Below are positions 32,859 to 41,686 of a stretch of DNA of 64,000 bases, in pieces. Positions within the stretch are counted from its first letter, which is position 1; every line of letters starts with the position of its first letter. The DNA is taken from NCBI GenBank assembly GCA_038110535.1, contig JAYNJW010000003.1, positions 22,928 through 86,927 on the forward strand. Reading direction: 5' to 3'. The notes under the pieces are model-generated. The model was not told the DNA's origin. It did no database searches and saw only the letters and a program-made list of their open reading frames with translations. Source of the DNA: Chordibacter sp038110535 (lineage in GTDB: Bacteria; Verrucomicrobiota; Verrucomicrobiia; Opitutales; Seribacteraceae). The translations under genes and the position numbers were made by a program.

Positions 32859-33898
32859 CCAAAGAAAAGTATTTAAACAAAACTTTATTCGTAACTCTGG
32901 CAATAGCTTGCAGCACCATTTTTACTTATTACTACTTTCTTTATACCAATGTATATCCACCAGGTAGTTTTACAGCAATTAGCGAGCATACTGCTCACAA
33001 AGTTTTTCAAACAAGATTGTTGGTTACGACATTGGCAAACATCCTCGAGCCAAGCCTACCAATCCTGATAGAACTTTTCCAATGGGCAGTTCCCTATCCG
33101 ATTGATTACGAAGTTATATTACAGCTGCTAAATATTTTCTTTTTAGTCGTACTACTAGTTTCACTACCAAGACTTCTTTCAAATATAGAAATTTTTGTAC
33201 ATCCAGCCTTTTCATTCATCATCTTTATCCCAGTATCCTGGAACTTCATTTTTTTGAATGGCCTGATTGATGGTGCAGGTCTTTATTATCCCTACGATAT
33301 TCCTTCTCTTTGCTTTTTTACATTAGGTTTATTGCTGTTCCTTGAGAAGAAATGGGGCTGGTTTTATGTCGTCTTCATCCTCGCACTGCTCAATCGCGAA
33401 TCTGCCTGTTTTATTTCCATTGCTGGCTTTGCCTTATCCGTAGTTTTCCCTAATACATCTTTTAAAAACTGGATAAAAGATAACAGAGATTTAATGTGTC
33501 AGATATCCATTCAACTCATTTTGTGGATAACCTCCCGTGTCTGTCTTTCTATAAAATTTAAGGACAATCCCGGTGAGTTCTTTGAACAACCACACTCTAT
33601 GATCGAATTTTTGTCCAAGATACTCACTGGAGGATCTCACTGGGCCATGCAAACCCCCCTCTGGTTTCTAACTCTTTTCCTTGGCTTGTGGGTCATTCCA
33701 GTTCTTGGATTCAAATATCTTAATAACCCGTCCAAGAGGTTGATGATAGTGGGAGCTATCTACTTATTTACTCTGACCCTTCGCTCCAACATGATGGAGA
33801 CTCGTGTATACAACGAACTAAATGTAATCCTAACGATACTTGTAATTTGTACACTTCATAACCTAATAAGTAGAACAAAGAGCGTGGCTAACATCTAA
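32855..33898 (+). CDS. polytopic membrane protein, possibly GT-C
   Basis: A protein of about 347 residues with roughly eight hydrophobic segments. A membrane helix begins at residue 12, an E-H-T-A-H-K-V-F-Q-T-R loop follows, and a N-R-E-S-A segment lies near the middle, a feature of several uncharacterised GT-C-like or polymerase-like proteins. I chose GTG 32855, which overlaps the preceding stop as GTGA. The ATG 14 codons upstream lies deep in the methyltransferase gene. A role as lipid-donor glycosyltransferase is a guess from topology and context; it could also be a small polymerase. Confidence 0.55.
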   Translation: MTKEKYLNKTLFVTLAIACSTIFTYYYFLYTNVYPPGSFTAISEHTAHKVFQTRLLVTTLANILEPSLPILIELFQWAVPYPIDYEVILQLLNIFFLVVLLVSLPRLLSNIEIFVHPAFSFIIFIPVSWNFIFLNGLIDGAGLYYPYDIPSLCFFTLGLLLFLEKKWGWFYVVFILALLNRESACFISIAGFALSVVFPNTSFKNWIKDNRDLMCQISIQLILWITSRVCLSIKFKDNPGEFFEQPHSMIEFLSKILTGGSHWAMQTPLWFLTLFLGLWVIPVLGFKYLNNPSKRLMIVGAIYLFTLTLRSNMMETRVYNELNVILTILVICTLHNLISRTKSVANI

Positions 33899-33909
33899 AT
33901 ATCAAACGA

Positions 33910-34845
33910 TTGGTGTACTTTCATAAAATAAAAAAAGTATTTCTTTTTATTTATATAATATTCGTTCTAACACTAAGAATTCTGTGGTTCCGAAAGAAGT
34001 TAATCATTGTATGTGATCAATATGGAAGACTTGGAAATAGACTCCATTTATTCGCCCAGTTGATCACTTATGCCAAAAAAAATAATTATGCAGTATGGAT
34101 GCCAGGATTTTATGATTATTGGCATTTTTTCCCGAAATTAGATCATCGTCCAACTTTTGCTTCCCGGTTTTATACATTTTCGATGTTTCCTCCAGGAGAT
34201 GTGTTTTACACCTTTAACTTTATTTTTCGAAAAGCTAGTCAGTTAAAAGAAAATCCACTTTTTTGTAGTCTGACTTTCAGTGATTCAAGCGATGGCAACC
34301 CATGGGATAATATTGGACGCTCTAAAAGTAGAGTAATCCTCTTCTCTGGATTTGTCTTTCATGAATATATGCTGGATTGCAGTTCTGCCATATCAGAAAT
34401 AAATAGTCTTTTTCGCCCAGCATCAAAATATATTGATGAAATTAACGCACCTATAGAAATACTAAAATCTCGAAATGATCTGGTGTGTGGCGTTTTAGTT
34501 CGCCAAACAGACTACCGCTCTTGGAATGATGGTAAATATTTTTATACATCAAAACAATATGCAAGGTTTTTACATGGTCTAAATAATTCATTCGAAAATA
34601 AAAAGATTGGTTTCTTCATTGCTACTGATGAAATGCAAGATGAAAAGATTTACAGTGAAATTGATTGTATTGTAAGAGTTGGATATCCCTTGGAAAACCT
34701 TTACTCTCTAAGTTTGTGTGACTTCCTGGTTGGTCCACCAAGCTCGTACATAGGATGGGCCTCACTACTAAGCGAATCTCCATTAATCTCTATTACTGAC
34801 ATTTCATCTATCCCTAGTCCTGCTGACTTTAGTCTCAATATATGA
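33910..34845 (+). CDS. putative fucosyltransferase-like glycosyltransferase
   Basis: A 311-residue protein with one N-terminal hydrophobic segment (about 10-25) and then D-Q-Y-G-R-L-G-N-R-L-H-L-F-A-Q, which resembles the G-x-L-G-N donor motif of GT11-type alpha-1,2-fucosyltransferases. V-R-Q-T-D-Y-R-S-W and a final D-F-L-V-G-P-P-S-S-Y-I-G-W match the later GDP-binding and S-x-x-S-W regions in spirit. The similarity is motif-level only, so the sugar is uncertain. It starts at TTG (or the GTG right after) and overlaps the next gene as ATGA. Confidence 0.6.
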   Translation: MVYFHKIKKVFLFIYIIFVLTLRILWFRKKLIIVCDQYGRLGNRLHLFAQLITYAKKNNYAVWMPGFYDYWHFFPKLDHRPTFASRFYTFSMFPPGDVFYTFNFIFRKASQLKENPLFCSLTFSDSSDGNPWDNIGRSKSRVILFSGFVFHEYMLDCSSAISEINSLFRPASKYIDEINAPIEILKSRNDLVCGVLVRQTDYRSWNDGKYFYTSKQYARFLHGLNNSFENKKIGFFIATDEMQDEKIYSEIDCIVRVGYPLENLYSLSLCDFLVGPPSSYIGWASLLSESPLISITDISSIPSPADFSLNI

Positions 34846-35537
34846 TATTAAATAAGTTGTCATATTTTAAATATTCGCTGTCGAAAATAGTCAGCAATTT
34901 GTTATCCAAGAAAAGTCAATATAGCCAGCACGGAGAAGACATTTTAGTATCACATTTACTAAACCAAATAGTCTCATTTATCGACATCGGTGCAAACGAC
35001 GGCGTCTTCCTGTCCAACACTTATTTGTTTGCCAAAAAAGATGCTTTTGGGCTTTGCATCGAACCCTCAAAGAGTTGTTTTTGGAAGTTAAGGCTAAATC
35101 ACCTTCTTCATCCAAAAGTAAAATGTATTAACTCAGCTATTTCGGGTTTTGATGGTTTTTCTGACTTCAATGAAGATGGTTATGAGGGGCTTCTTTCGTC
35201 AATAACTGATACGAAAAAAAGTACTACATACAAAGTCAAAACTCTTACCTTAAAGCAAATCATTAATAAAAATGATAGATTCAAAAAAGCCGATATTGTA
35301 AGCATTGATGTTGAGGGATTTGAGCTAAATGTTTTAGATGGAGCCGGACTCTCTTTGAAAGATGTTAAAATCATTATTATTGAAGTTGATAAGATTAATT
35401 TAGATCAAGTCATACAGCATAGAAGCCTAAACCATCACCGACCTACATACACTAATAATATTAATCTTATATTACTTAATAAAAGTGAATCTTTTAAAGA
35501 GCCTGATTCATTACCAAGCGGATTTTACAAAATTTAA
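34842..35537 (+). CDS. FkbM-family methyltransferase
   Basis: A 231-residue FkbM-type methyltransferase. It begins with a Q-Y-S-Q-H-G-E-D segment common in sugar FkbM proteins, has SAM motif I as F-I-D-I-G-A-N-D-G at about 45-53, I-E-P-S-K-S as the acidic strand, and S-I-D-V-E-G-F-E-L as the family motif. AT-rich like its neighbours. ATGA overlap with the upstream gene. Substrate unknown. Confidence 0.85.
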   Translation: MILNKLSYFKYSLSKIVSNLLSKKSQYSQHGEDILVSHLLNQIVSFIDIGANDGVFLSNTYLFAKKDAFGLCIEPSKSCFWKLRLNHLLHPKVKCINSAISGFDGFSDFNEDGYEGLLSSITDTKKSTTYKVKTLTLKQIINKNDRFKKADIVSIDVEGFELNVLDGAGLSLKDVKIIIIEVDKINLDQVIQHRSLNHHRPTYTNNINLILLNKSESFKEPDSLPSGFYKI

Positions 35538-35541
35538 ATAA

Positions 35542-36471
35542 ATGCCCACAAATAAAAAAAAGATTTGTATTTTAATTCCAGTATTCGAAGATTTTGAGTG
35601 CTTACCCCTTCTCGAAGCAAAAATTCAGCATCACTTAACTCATGTAACAGATTATAATATTCTCATTATTGATGATGGAAGTTTTAAAGGACTAGATAAA
35701 AAACTAGATATAGAAAACAACAAACGAATCAAAATCCTTACGCTTTCTCAAAATGTTGGGCATCAACGTAGCATTACTATAGGTCTGTGCTACATTCGAG
35801 AACATTGTGACTGTGATCAAATTCTCATCATGGACGGGGATGGGGAAGACAATCCCTCCGATGCAATAAAACTGATCTCAGAAAGTGAAAAACATAGTGA
35901 ACCAACTATCTATTTTGCTAGAAGAGATACAAGGAGTGAACCCATTTCATTTAAATTTGGATACTTTCTCTACCGAGTATTATTCAGATTACTAACAGGT
36001 AAAAGTATAAAGTTTGGAAATTTTTCGCTGGTTCCTAAAACAATGTTGGATCGAATAACTGGTATTCAAGAAATATGGAATCATTACGCAGCATCTATTG
36101 TGTTTGCTAAGATTCCATATATTGAAGTTCCTTCATCAAGATCGGGAAGGATTCACGGTCGACCTAAAATGAATTTTGCTTCACTGATTCTTCATGGTCT
36201 AAGTGCAATTTCTATCTTTCATCAAACAGTTTTTCTTAGGATCTTGATTGCTTCATTAATAATATTAATCATGACTCTAGCTATTGTTTTTATCATCAAT
36301 TTGGCTTCAGCCAATGTAAACATTACATATTTGATAATGAGCGTATTTATTGGCTTGTTTTTTGTCCTGTTTAATTTCACTGCTCTTATTTTCTCTCTTA
36401 AATCCAGAAACAAAGCACCTTGTATCCCTAGACAATTTTGGGAGGACTTTATAAAAAAAGGAGATCAATAG
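35542..36471 (+). CDS. glycosyltransferase family 2 with C-terminal membrane helices (GtrB-like)
   Basis: A 309-residue GT2 protein: I-D-D-G-S near residue 50, M-D-G-D-G-E-D-N-P near 96-104 as the metal-binding region, and two C-terminal membrane helices (about 233-255 and 262-287). This layout is that of enzymes that place sugars on undecaprenyl phosphate. The final coding bases hold an AAGGAG sequence that probably serves as ribosome-binding site for the next gene. A GT-C gene lies one gene further on. The exact sugar is unknown. Confidence 0.82.
   Translation: MPTNKKKICILIPVFEDFECLPLLEAKIQHHLTHVTDYNILIIDDGSFKGLDKKLDIENNKRIKILTLSQNVGHQRSITIGLCYIREHCDCDQILIMDGDGEDNPSDAIKLISESEKHSEPTIYFARRDTRSEPISFKFGYFLYRVLFRLLTGKSIKFGNFSLVPKTMLDRITGIQEIWNHYAASIVFAKIPYIEVPSSRSGRIHGRPKMNFASLILHGLSAISIFHQTVFLRILIASLIILIMTLAIVFIINLASANVNITYLIMSVFIGLFFVLFNFTALIFSLKSRNKAPCIPRQFWEDFIKKGDQ
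36458..36463 (+). promoter_or_regulatory. Shine-Dalgarno sequence before an ATA start
   Basis: AAGGAG, four bases before ATA 36468, which overlaps the upstream stop as ATAG. Strong ribosome-binding sites are rare in this window, so this one helps decide the start of the methyltransferase that follows. Confidence 0.6.
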
Positions 36472-37175
36472 AAACGAAAGAGTACCTGTATCCTGGAGCA
36501 GAATTAGAATTATTTGCTTATGCCATCAATTGGAAATCATATTTCAAAAAGCACCTCATTCCCTATGTTCAAGGTCGGGTTCTTGAGGTTGGAGCAGGTA
36601 TTGGAGAAACATCAAAATTTCTTCAAAACGAAAAAGTATCGCATTGGACGTACTTAGAACCGGATAAAAGATTGTTTTCAGAATTAGTCAAAAAAAATTG
36701 TAGATCCAAATCTGATGAATTTATTTGTGGCACTACTGAGGATATAAAAAATAAGATATTCGATACTATATTATATATCGACGTCCTTGAACACATTGAA
36801 GATGACCTCGATGAATTAGAATGTTGTTCACATTTGTTAGCAAAGAATGGTCGTATTATCATTCTATCTCCAGCTCATAATATATTATTTTCTCAATTCG
36901 ATAGAAGTATTGGGCATTTTCGACGGTATAACCATAAAATGTTAAGGAATCTAGAATTCAAGAATCTTAGATTAGAAAAATATATCTACTTGGACTCTTT
37001 GGGTTTATTCCTAAACCTGTGCAATAAATTAATCTTAAAGAAATCGATCCCTAATAAAAAACAAATCTTGTTTTGGGATCGTTGTATTGTCCCTATATCA
37101 AAACTATTGGACCCAATTCTAGATAATAAATTCGGTAAAACGATTATTGGTATTTTTGAAGTATCTAAAGGATAA
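36468..37175 (+). CDS. class I SAM-dependent methyltransferase; apparent ATA start
   Basis: A methyltransferase of 235 residues. The conserved opening is E-Y-L-Y-P-G-A-E-L-E-L-F-A, then SAM motif I V-L-E-V-G-A-G-I-G and D-V-L-E-H-I-E-D-D. Proteins of this type begin only a few residues before the E-Y segment, matching ATA 36468 (ATAG overlap with the previous stop, AAGGAG four bases upstream). The alternative TTG 36438 would add ten unconserved residues, has no ribosome-binding site and overlaps the GT2 gene by 34 bases. The substrate is unknown. Confidence 0.8.
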   Translation: METKEYLYPGAELELFAYAINWKSYFKKHLIPYVQGRVLEVGAGIGETSKFLQNEKVSHWTYLEPDKRLFSELVKKNCRSKSDEFICGTTEDIKNKIFDTILYIDVLEHIEDDLDELECCSHLLAKNGRIIILSPAHNILFSQFDRSIGHFRRYNHKMLRNLEFKNLRLEKYIYLDSLGLFLNLCNKLILKKSIPNKKQILFWDRCIVPISKLLDPILDNKFGKTIIGIFEVSKG

Positions 37176-38421
37176 CATTTACTTAGTATCAATCCCATTC
37201 ATTTGGGTGTCACTTTACTGCATTTTAGATGTATACTCTTTATGGAGTTATTGGGGCGTACAAAAAATGGAAATTATATTCCCAGACCTTCATGTACTTC
37301 TCTCTGCTATCGATGCACACTATCAAGGTATCAATGTTTTCAAAGAAAACCCTTTGTGCTACTTCAAAATTCCCCATGTTTACAGTAATGCATGGTTTCT
37401 TTTTCATTATTTAGGATTCTCTGATCAATATCGATTATTTATAGGAATTATTACTTTAATTATTTTCAGTATTGCAGTAGCATGGCTTTCTAAAGAGAAA
37501 TTATTCCTATTTGTCCTTTTTTTGTGTTCACCAGCAGTTTTGTTGGCAATCGAAAGATGCAATAATGATGTAATCTTATTTTTAATGCTCTTGCTTACTG
37601 CTAAGCTTGCTTTTAGTAAAAGTAAGGATTCAGCAATATTTGCACACTTAATTTTACTTTTTTGCACTGCATTAAAATATTATCCGGTTGCTTTTAGTAT
37701 AATTTTTCTTCTTCGGAATGATGAACTAAAAATCAAATTAAGGAATTTGATTATACATGTTGTATTCTTTTTTGTGTGGATTTTTTGTAGTTGGGAAAAT
37801 CTACAGATTCAAAAACACATCATCCCAGACCCCGGTTATGCATGGTCGTTCGGAATTTCACCAATGTTCACACTGCTTACACATCTAACAGGTTCCAATG
37901 TTATAAGTTTTGTTTTTCTGACTTTTTTAAGTCTCCTACTTATTTATTTTGCTTTTAATTTTTTCAACAAGATAGATACCTTTTGCGTAAATAACAAATC
38001 CGATCCATGCTTCTCTCAAATACTTTTTGTTGGAGGAACAATGGTTCTGGTTTTTTGTTATCTTGTTAGAACAAGCTTTGATCACAGGATGATTTATTTT
38101 GCATTCTGCTTTCCATTTTTCACGACACTTGCCTCCAAACGATCAAACTTCTTGTCCAAACATTACTGGATACCACTACTTTTATGTTTACTTATAACCA
38201 TATCTGCATGGTTTGAGTGTTTGCGAGAGTGGATCACGATCTGCCTGCGATATTTCTCTCATGAATATATTTTACCACATGGTCTCTTTTTTGTTCGCAC
38301 ATTAGAAATAAGCATTAATCATTTTTCTTTTATGACTTTGTTAAGTATGTCTCTCGTTATCATTTCCAAGAATCTTTACCCTTCCTTTAATCGTTATTTT
38401 ACATGTTTAAAAGAATCATAA
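37156..38421 (+). CDS. GT87-like membrane glycosyltransferase (DUF2029 type)
   Basis: About 421 residues with ten or so membrane segments. F-P-D-L-H-V-L-L-S-A sits in the first outer loop with the Asp expected for GT-C catalysis, and E-R-C-N-N-D-V with A-L-K-Y-Y-P-V-A follow, a pattern of GT87/DUF2029 mannosyltransferase-like proteins. The start is unsure: TTG 37147, TTG 37156 or an ATT at 37177 just past the previous stop. It probably uses a polyprenyl-phosphate sugar made by one of the GT2 proteins nearby (inference). Confidence 0.68.
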   Translation: MKYLKDNIYLVSIPFIWVSLYCILDVYSLWSYWGVQKMEIIFPDLHVLLSAIDAHYQGINVFKENPLCYFKIPHVYSNAWFLFHYLGFSDQYRLFIGIITLIIFSIAVAWLSKEKLFLFVLFLCSPAVLLAIERCNNDVILFLMLLLTAKLAFSKSKDSAIFAHLILLFCTALKYYPVAFSIIFLLRNDELKIKLRNLIIHVVFFFVWIFCSWENLQIQKHIIPDPGYAWSFGISPMFTLLTHLTGSNVISFVFLTFLSLLLIYFAFNFFNKIDTFCVNNKSDPCFSQILFVGGTMVLVFCYLVRTSFDHRMIYFAFCFPFFTTLASKRSNFLSKHYWIPLLLCLLITISAWFECLREWITICLRYFSHEYILPHGLFFVRTLEISINHFSFMTLLSMSLVIISKNLYPSFNRYFTCLKES

Positions 38422-39188
38422 AATCGATACCTGGAGCAAAATCATTCAATAGCATGCTGCTACAAAAAAAACTCCAAAATCAATTTCTTAGACTTAACGA
38501 AACTGAACAATTTCAACTATCTTTTTATTCTCAATTTATTAAAAAAGGAGATCTTGTATTTGATGTTGGCGCTAACGTGGGATCCAGAACAAAGCTATTT
38601 CTAAACCTTGGAGCCAAAGTTGTAGCTTTTGAGCCTCAACCAGAATTATGTGAACATTTGACGCAACATTTGGGACTTCACAAGAATTTTACATTAATGC
38701 CTACCGGACTTGGTGCAAATCCTTCTTTTGTTGAGCTTAAAATCAGTGACGCACATGTTTTGTCTTCCATGAGCAACCGCTGGATAGAATCAACCAAGCA
38801 AAGCGGAAGATTTTCGTCTTACAATTGGGATAAGTCGATCGATGTGAAAGTCGATACCCTGGATAATATGTTTGCTAAATTTGGTGTGCCAAAATTTGTC
38901 AAGATTGATGTCGAAGGATATGAACTAGAAGTTCTTCAAGGTCTAACTCAAACGATCAAATATCTCTCCTTTGAATTCACCGCAGAGGATATTAATGCTA
39001 CCTTAAATTGCACTAATCATTTAGTTAAATTAGGGTCATATCTTTTTAAGTTTTCTAAAGGAGAAAGTCTAGCATTTGAAATGAATGAATGGAAATCCAT
39101 TGAATGTTTCAATAAATCGTTATTAAAACTAGTCAATAATGACAATCGTGCATGGGGTGATATATATGCGATGAAAAAACCCAATTAA
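38403..39188 (+). CDS. FkbM-family methyltransferase
   Basis: A 261-residue FkbM methyltransferase: V-F-D-V-G-A-N-V-G at about 50-58 binds SAM, A-F-E-P-Q-P-E is the acidic strand, and F-V-K-I-D-V-E-G-Y-E-L-E-V-L is the family motif in the last third. All core motifs are intact. The ATG lies 19 bases inside the GT87-like gene. Likely a sugar O-methyltransferase with unknown position specificity. Confidence 0.86.
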   Translation: MFKRIIKSIPGAKSFNSMLLQKKLQNQFLRLNETEQFQLSFYSQFIKKGDLVFDVGANVGSRTKLFLNLGAKVVAFEPQPELCEHLTQHLGLHKNFTLMPTGLGANPSFVELKISDAHVLSSMSNRWIESTKQSGRFSSYNWDKSIDVKVDTLDNMFAKFGVPKFVKIDVEGYELEVLQGLTQTIKYLSFEFTAEDINATLNCTNHLVKLGSYLFKFSKGESLAFEMNEWKSIECFNKSLLKLVNNDNRAWGDIYAMKKPN

Positions 39189-39205
39189 GTCGTGAGTTCC
39201 TAATC

Positions 39206-39898
39206 TTGAAAAAATCCTTTTACAATAATGAGTTTTTCCAATCACGCGTAGGCGAAGCATATTATTCAGCTTTTACAATCTTAAATATTGTAAAAGAAAA
39301 TATTTTATACTTCGATAGTGTGGTCGATATTGGCACCGGCACAGGAACTTGGTTGAAGGCAGCTGAAGATCTTGGTGCCAGTAAGATAAAGGGATACGAA
39401 GGCTATTTAGAAGATACTAATCTACTTGAGATTCCATCGAGCTGTTTCGAAATACACGATTTGGAAAAACCTATTAAAACTTCATCTAAGTTTGATTTGG
39501 CTCTTTGTCTCGAGGTTGGTGAACATATTGAAAATGATCGCTCCAAAACACTAGTTTCATCGATTGCAAATTTATCTGATAATATTATATTTTCTGCTGC
39601 TATTCCAGGACAATTAGGAGTTGGTCATATTAATGAGCAGTGGCCTAATTTTTGGATAAGCTTATTTTCTTCAAAAGGATATAATTGTTATGATGTTATC
39701 CGACCTAAAATTTGGACAAATTCAAAAATACCTTTTTGGTATAAGCAAAACTGTTTGTTTTTTTCCACGGACGAATCCTTGGTGAAAAGTTACATGCCAA
39801 ATTTTGAATGCCACAATCTAGTACATCCTGAACTTTATGCTTCGAAATTAGAAAATAAAAATAAATCCTTCTTTTCAAAATTAAGAAAGTTTTTTTAA
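39206..39898 (+). CDS. class I SAM-dependent methyltransferase
   Basis: A 230-residue methyltransferase with V-V-D-I-G-T-G-T-G-T-W as SAM motif I (about 40-50), L-C-L-E-V-G-E-H-I-E as the post-motif, and G-H-I-N-E-Q-W-P-N-F-W near 140-150. The last motif is shared with the protein at 46.7 kb (H-H-V-N-E-R-P-P-S-Y-W), so the two are paralogues of one glycan-cluster methyltransferase subfamily. TTG start. Substrate unknown. Confidence 0.8.
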   Translation: MKKSFYNNEFFQSRVGEAYYSAFTILNIVKENILYFDSVVDIGTGTGTWLKAAEDLGASKIKGYEGYLEDTNLLEIPSSCFEIHDLEKPIKTSSKFDLALCLEVGEHIENDRSKTLVSSIANLSDNIIFSAAIPGQLGVGHINEQWPNFWISLFSSKGYNCYDVIRPKIWTNSKIPFWYKQNCLFFSTDESLVKSYMPNFECHNLVHPELYASKLENKNKSFFSKLRKFF

Positions 39899-39899
39899 G

Positions 39900-40823
39900 T
39901 TGTACAAGAAAAAGCCAGTATCCTACCTTTTTTTTAATCGTCCAGATTGTGTAAAAGTAACTTTTCCTGTTATTAAAAAACACAAACCAGAAAAATTATA
40001 TCTTATCGCAGATGGACCGAGGAATTCTACTGATGAAGAATTATGTAATGATTGTCGAAAATATATTGATGATAATTTAAATTGGGAGTGTGAAATCACA
40101 AAAATCTACAGCGATCATAATCTAGGATTAGCAAAAAGAACAGTTTCTGCCATAGATCAGATTTTCGAAACGGAAGAAGACACTATCTTTCTTGAAGATG
40201 ATAACTTTGTTGATGATAGCTTTTTCTATTTTTGCCAAGAATCACTAGATAAGTATAAGTACGATTCTAAAATTTTTCACATAGCAGGCTGCAATTTCTA
40301 CGAAAAAGCAGTGCCAAAGAATTATCCTTACTCTTACCTTTTTTCTTCAAGACCAGCTGCTTGGGGATTCGCAACATGGAAAAGAGCTTGGAAGCATATG
40401 GATTTGTCGATGAAAAATTGGCAGAAAGAGGATAAACATAATTTCCTAAAACCGTGGTGCTATTCCCCAAAGCATCGACAAGATATGTTGAATGTATTTG
40501 ACCAGCATTGCATGAATAACGACCCATGGGCCTGGTCATATTCTTGGATATATAGCTGTTGGGCAAATAATTCCTTATCTATAATTCCGACTCGAAATCT
40601 TGTTTCCAATATTGGATTTGGTCCGAATGCAACCAATACATTCTACAACCAGAGTAATTTTGATGGTTTTCCGAAGAAAAGAGGCAGTTATGAAAATATC
40701 AATCATCCAAAAAAAATTTCTAGGTGTATGGAATTTGATAAAACTTATTACAAGATGGAGAAAGGGTCCCTAATAAGAAGAGCAAAAAATAAAATAAAAT
40801 CTATTATTGCAGATTTCAAATGA
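39900..40823 (+). CDS. glycosyltransferase, GT-A fold (HlpA/GT2-like)
   Basis: A 307-residue GT-A-type protein. It opens with Y-L-F-F-N-R-P-D and has I-A-D-G-P-R, an L-E-D-D-N-F-V metal site near 100-106, and R-P-A-A-W-G-F-A-T-W-K-R-A-W typical of the group often labelled hemolytic protein HlpA-like but now seen as nucleotide-sugar transferases. TTG start two bases after the previous stop. The end overlaps the next gene as ATGA. The sugar is unknown. Confidence 0.75.
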   Translation: MYKKKPVSYLFFNRPDCVKVTFPVIKKHKPEKLYLIADGPRNSTDEELCNDCRKYIDDNLNWECEITKIYSDHNLGLAKRTVSAIDQIFETEEDTIFLEDDNFVDDSFFYFCQESLDKYKYDSKIFHIAGCNFYEKAVPKNYPYSYLFSSRPAAWGFATWKRAWKHMDLSMKNWQKEDKHNFLKPWCYSPKHRQDMLNVFDQHCMNNDPWAWSYSWIYSCWANNSLSIIPTRNLVSNIGFGPNATNTFYNQSNFDGFPKKRGSYENINHPKKISRCMEFDKTYYKMEKGSLIRRAKNKIKSIIADFK

Positions 40824-41686
40824 ACATTTCTGCATATGTTATAGCTTACAACAATCAGCAGTATTTATCTGAGGTAATCCAATCCATACTGAAACAAGAT
40901 ATTCAAATTCTTGAAATTATAATTATTGATGATGGATCGAATCCACCTATTTCATCTGATTTTCTAGAATACCATCCAAAAATAATTAGCCTTCATCGTA
41001 ACGAGCAAAACATGGGCAGAGGATACTCTCGTCATAAAGCTATGAAACTATGCAAGGGCGATTTTGTTTTGTGTGTCGATTCTACAAATACGATTGAGAA
41101 GAATTTTGTAAGTAAACTCTTGAAGTATTTTGACGACGAATCTGTCGCATCTACATATGGTCAGCTATATGTTTCCGATAAGAAAAATTTTTTAAATCGA
41201 TGGAAAGCTCGTCATCTCTTTAAAGAAGGCCAAGACACAGGGGGCACTGTACCCACAGACATTCTTATAACATATGGAACCATAATAAAAAGGGATCATT
41301 ATAATCTTTGTGGTGGGTTTAATAAGAACTTAAGATACAACGAAGATAAAGAACTTGGGATGAAATTTGTCAAAAACGGTTTCCATATGATTGGTGATTC
41401 AGAAGCAAAAATTTATTCTCTCAAACAGGACACATTTTTTTCACTAATGGAAAGGTACTCTAGGTGGTATATGGACTCTAATGAGACTCCAAAATTTAAA
41501 GCCTACCTACACAATATCAAAGCAAGCTTGAACCCAATGGTGAAAATGGACCTTAAAGCATTAGATTTACCATCGGCTCTATTTTCATTAATGACGCCTC
41601 ACTTTCAATTATTTCACTCAATCTTTATTTATCTTAAAATGAGATTTCCTAAAAGACGAGGATCAAACGAGCAATCTTCATGCTAA
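40820..41686 (+). CDS. glycosyltransferase family 2
   Basis: A 288-residue GT2 protein with A-Y-N-N-Q-Q-Y-L at the N-terminus, I-D-D-G-S-N-P at about 39-45 and N-E-D-K-E-L-G as the later acidic motif. The central DxD position reads V-D-S-T-N, so the second Asp is absent, which may weaken metal binding or reflect a subfamily. ATGA overlap with the upstream gene; seven bases overlap the next. Donor and acceptor unknown. Confidence 0.78.
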   Translation: MNISAYVIAYNNQQYLSEVIQSILKQDIQILEIIIIDDGSNPPISSDFLEYHPKIISLHRNEQNMGRGYSRHKAMKLCKGDFVLCVDSTNTIEKNFVSKLLKYFDDESVASTYGQLYVSDKKNFLNRWKARHLFKEGQDTGGTVPTDILITYGTIIKRDHYNLCGGFNKNLRYNEDKELGMKFVKNGFHMIGDSEAKIYSLKQDTFFSLMERYSRWYMDSNETPKFKAYLHNIKASLNPMVKMDLKALDLPSALFSLMTPHFQLFHSIFIYLKMRFPKRRGSNEQSSC

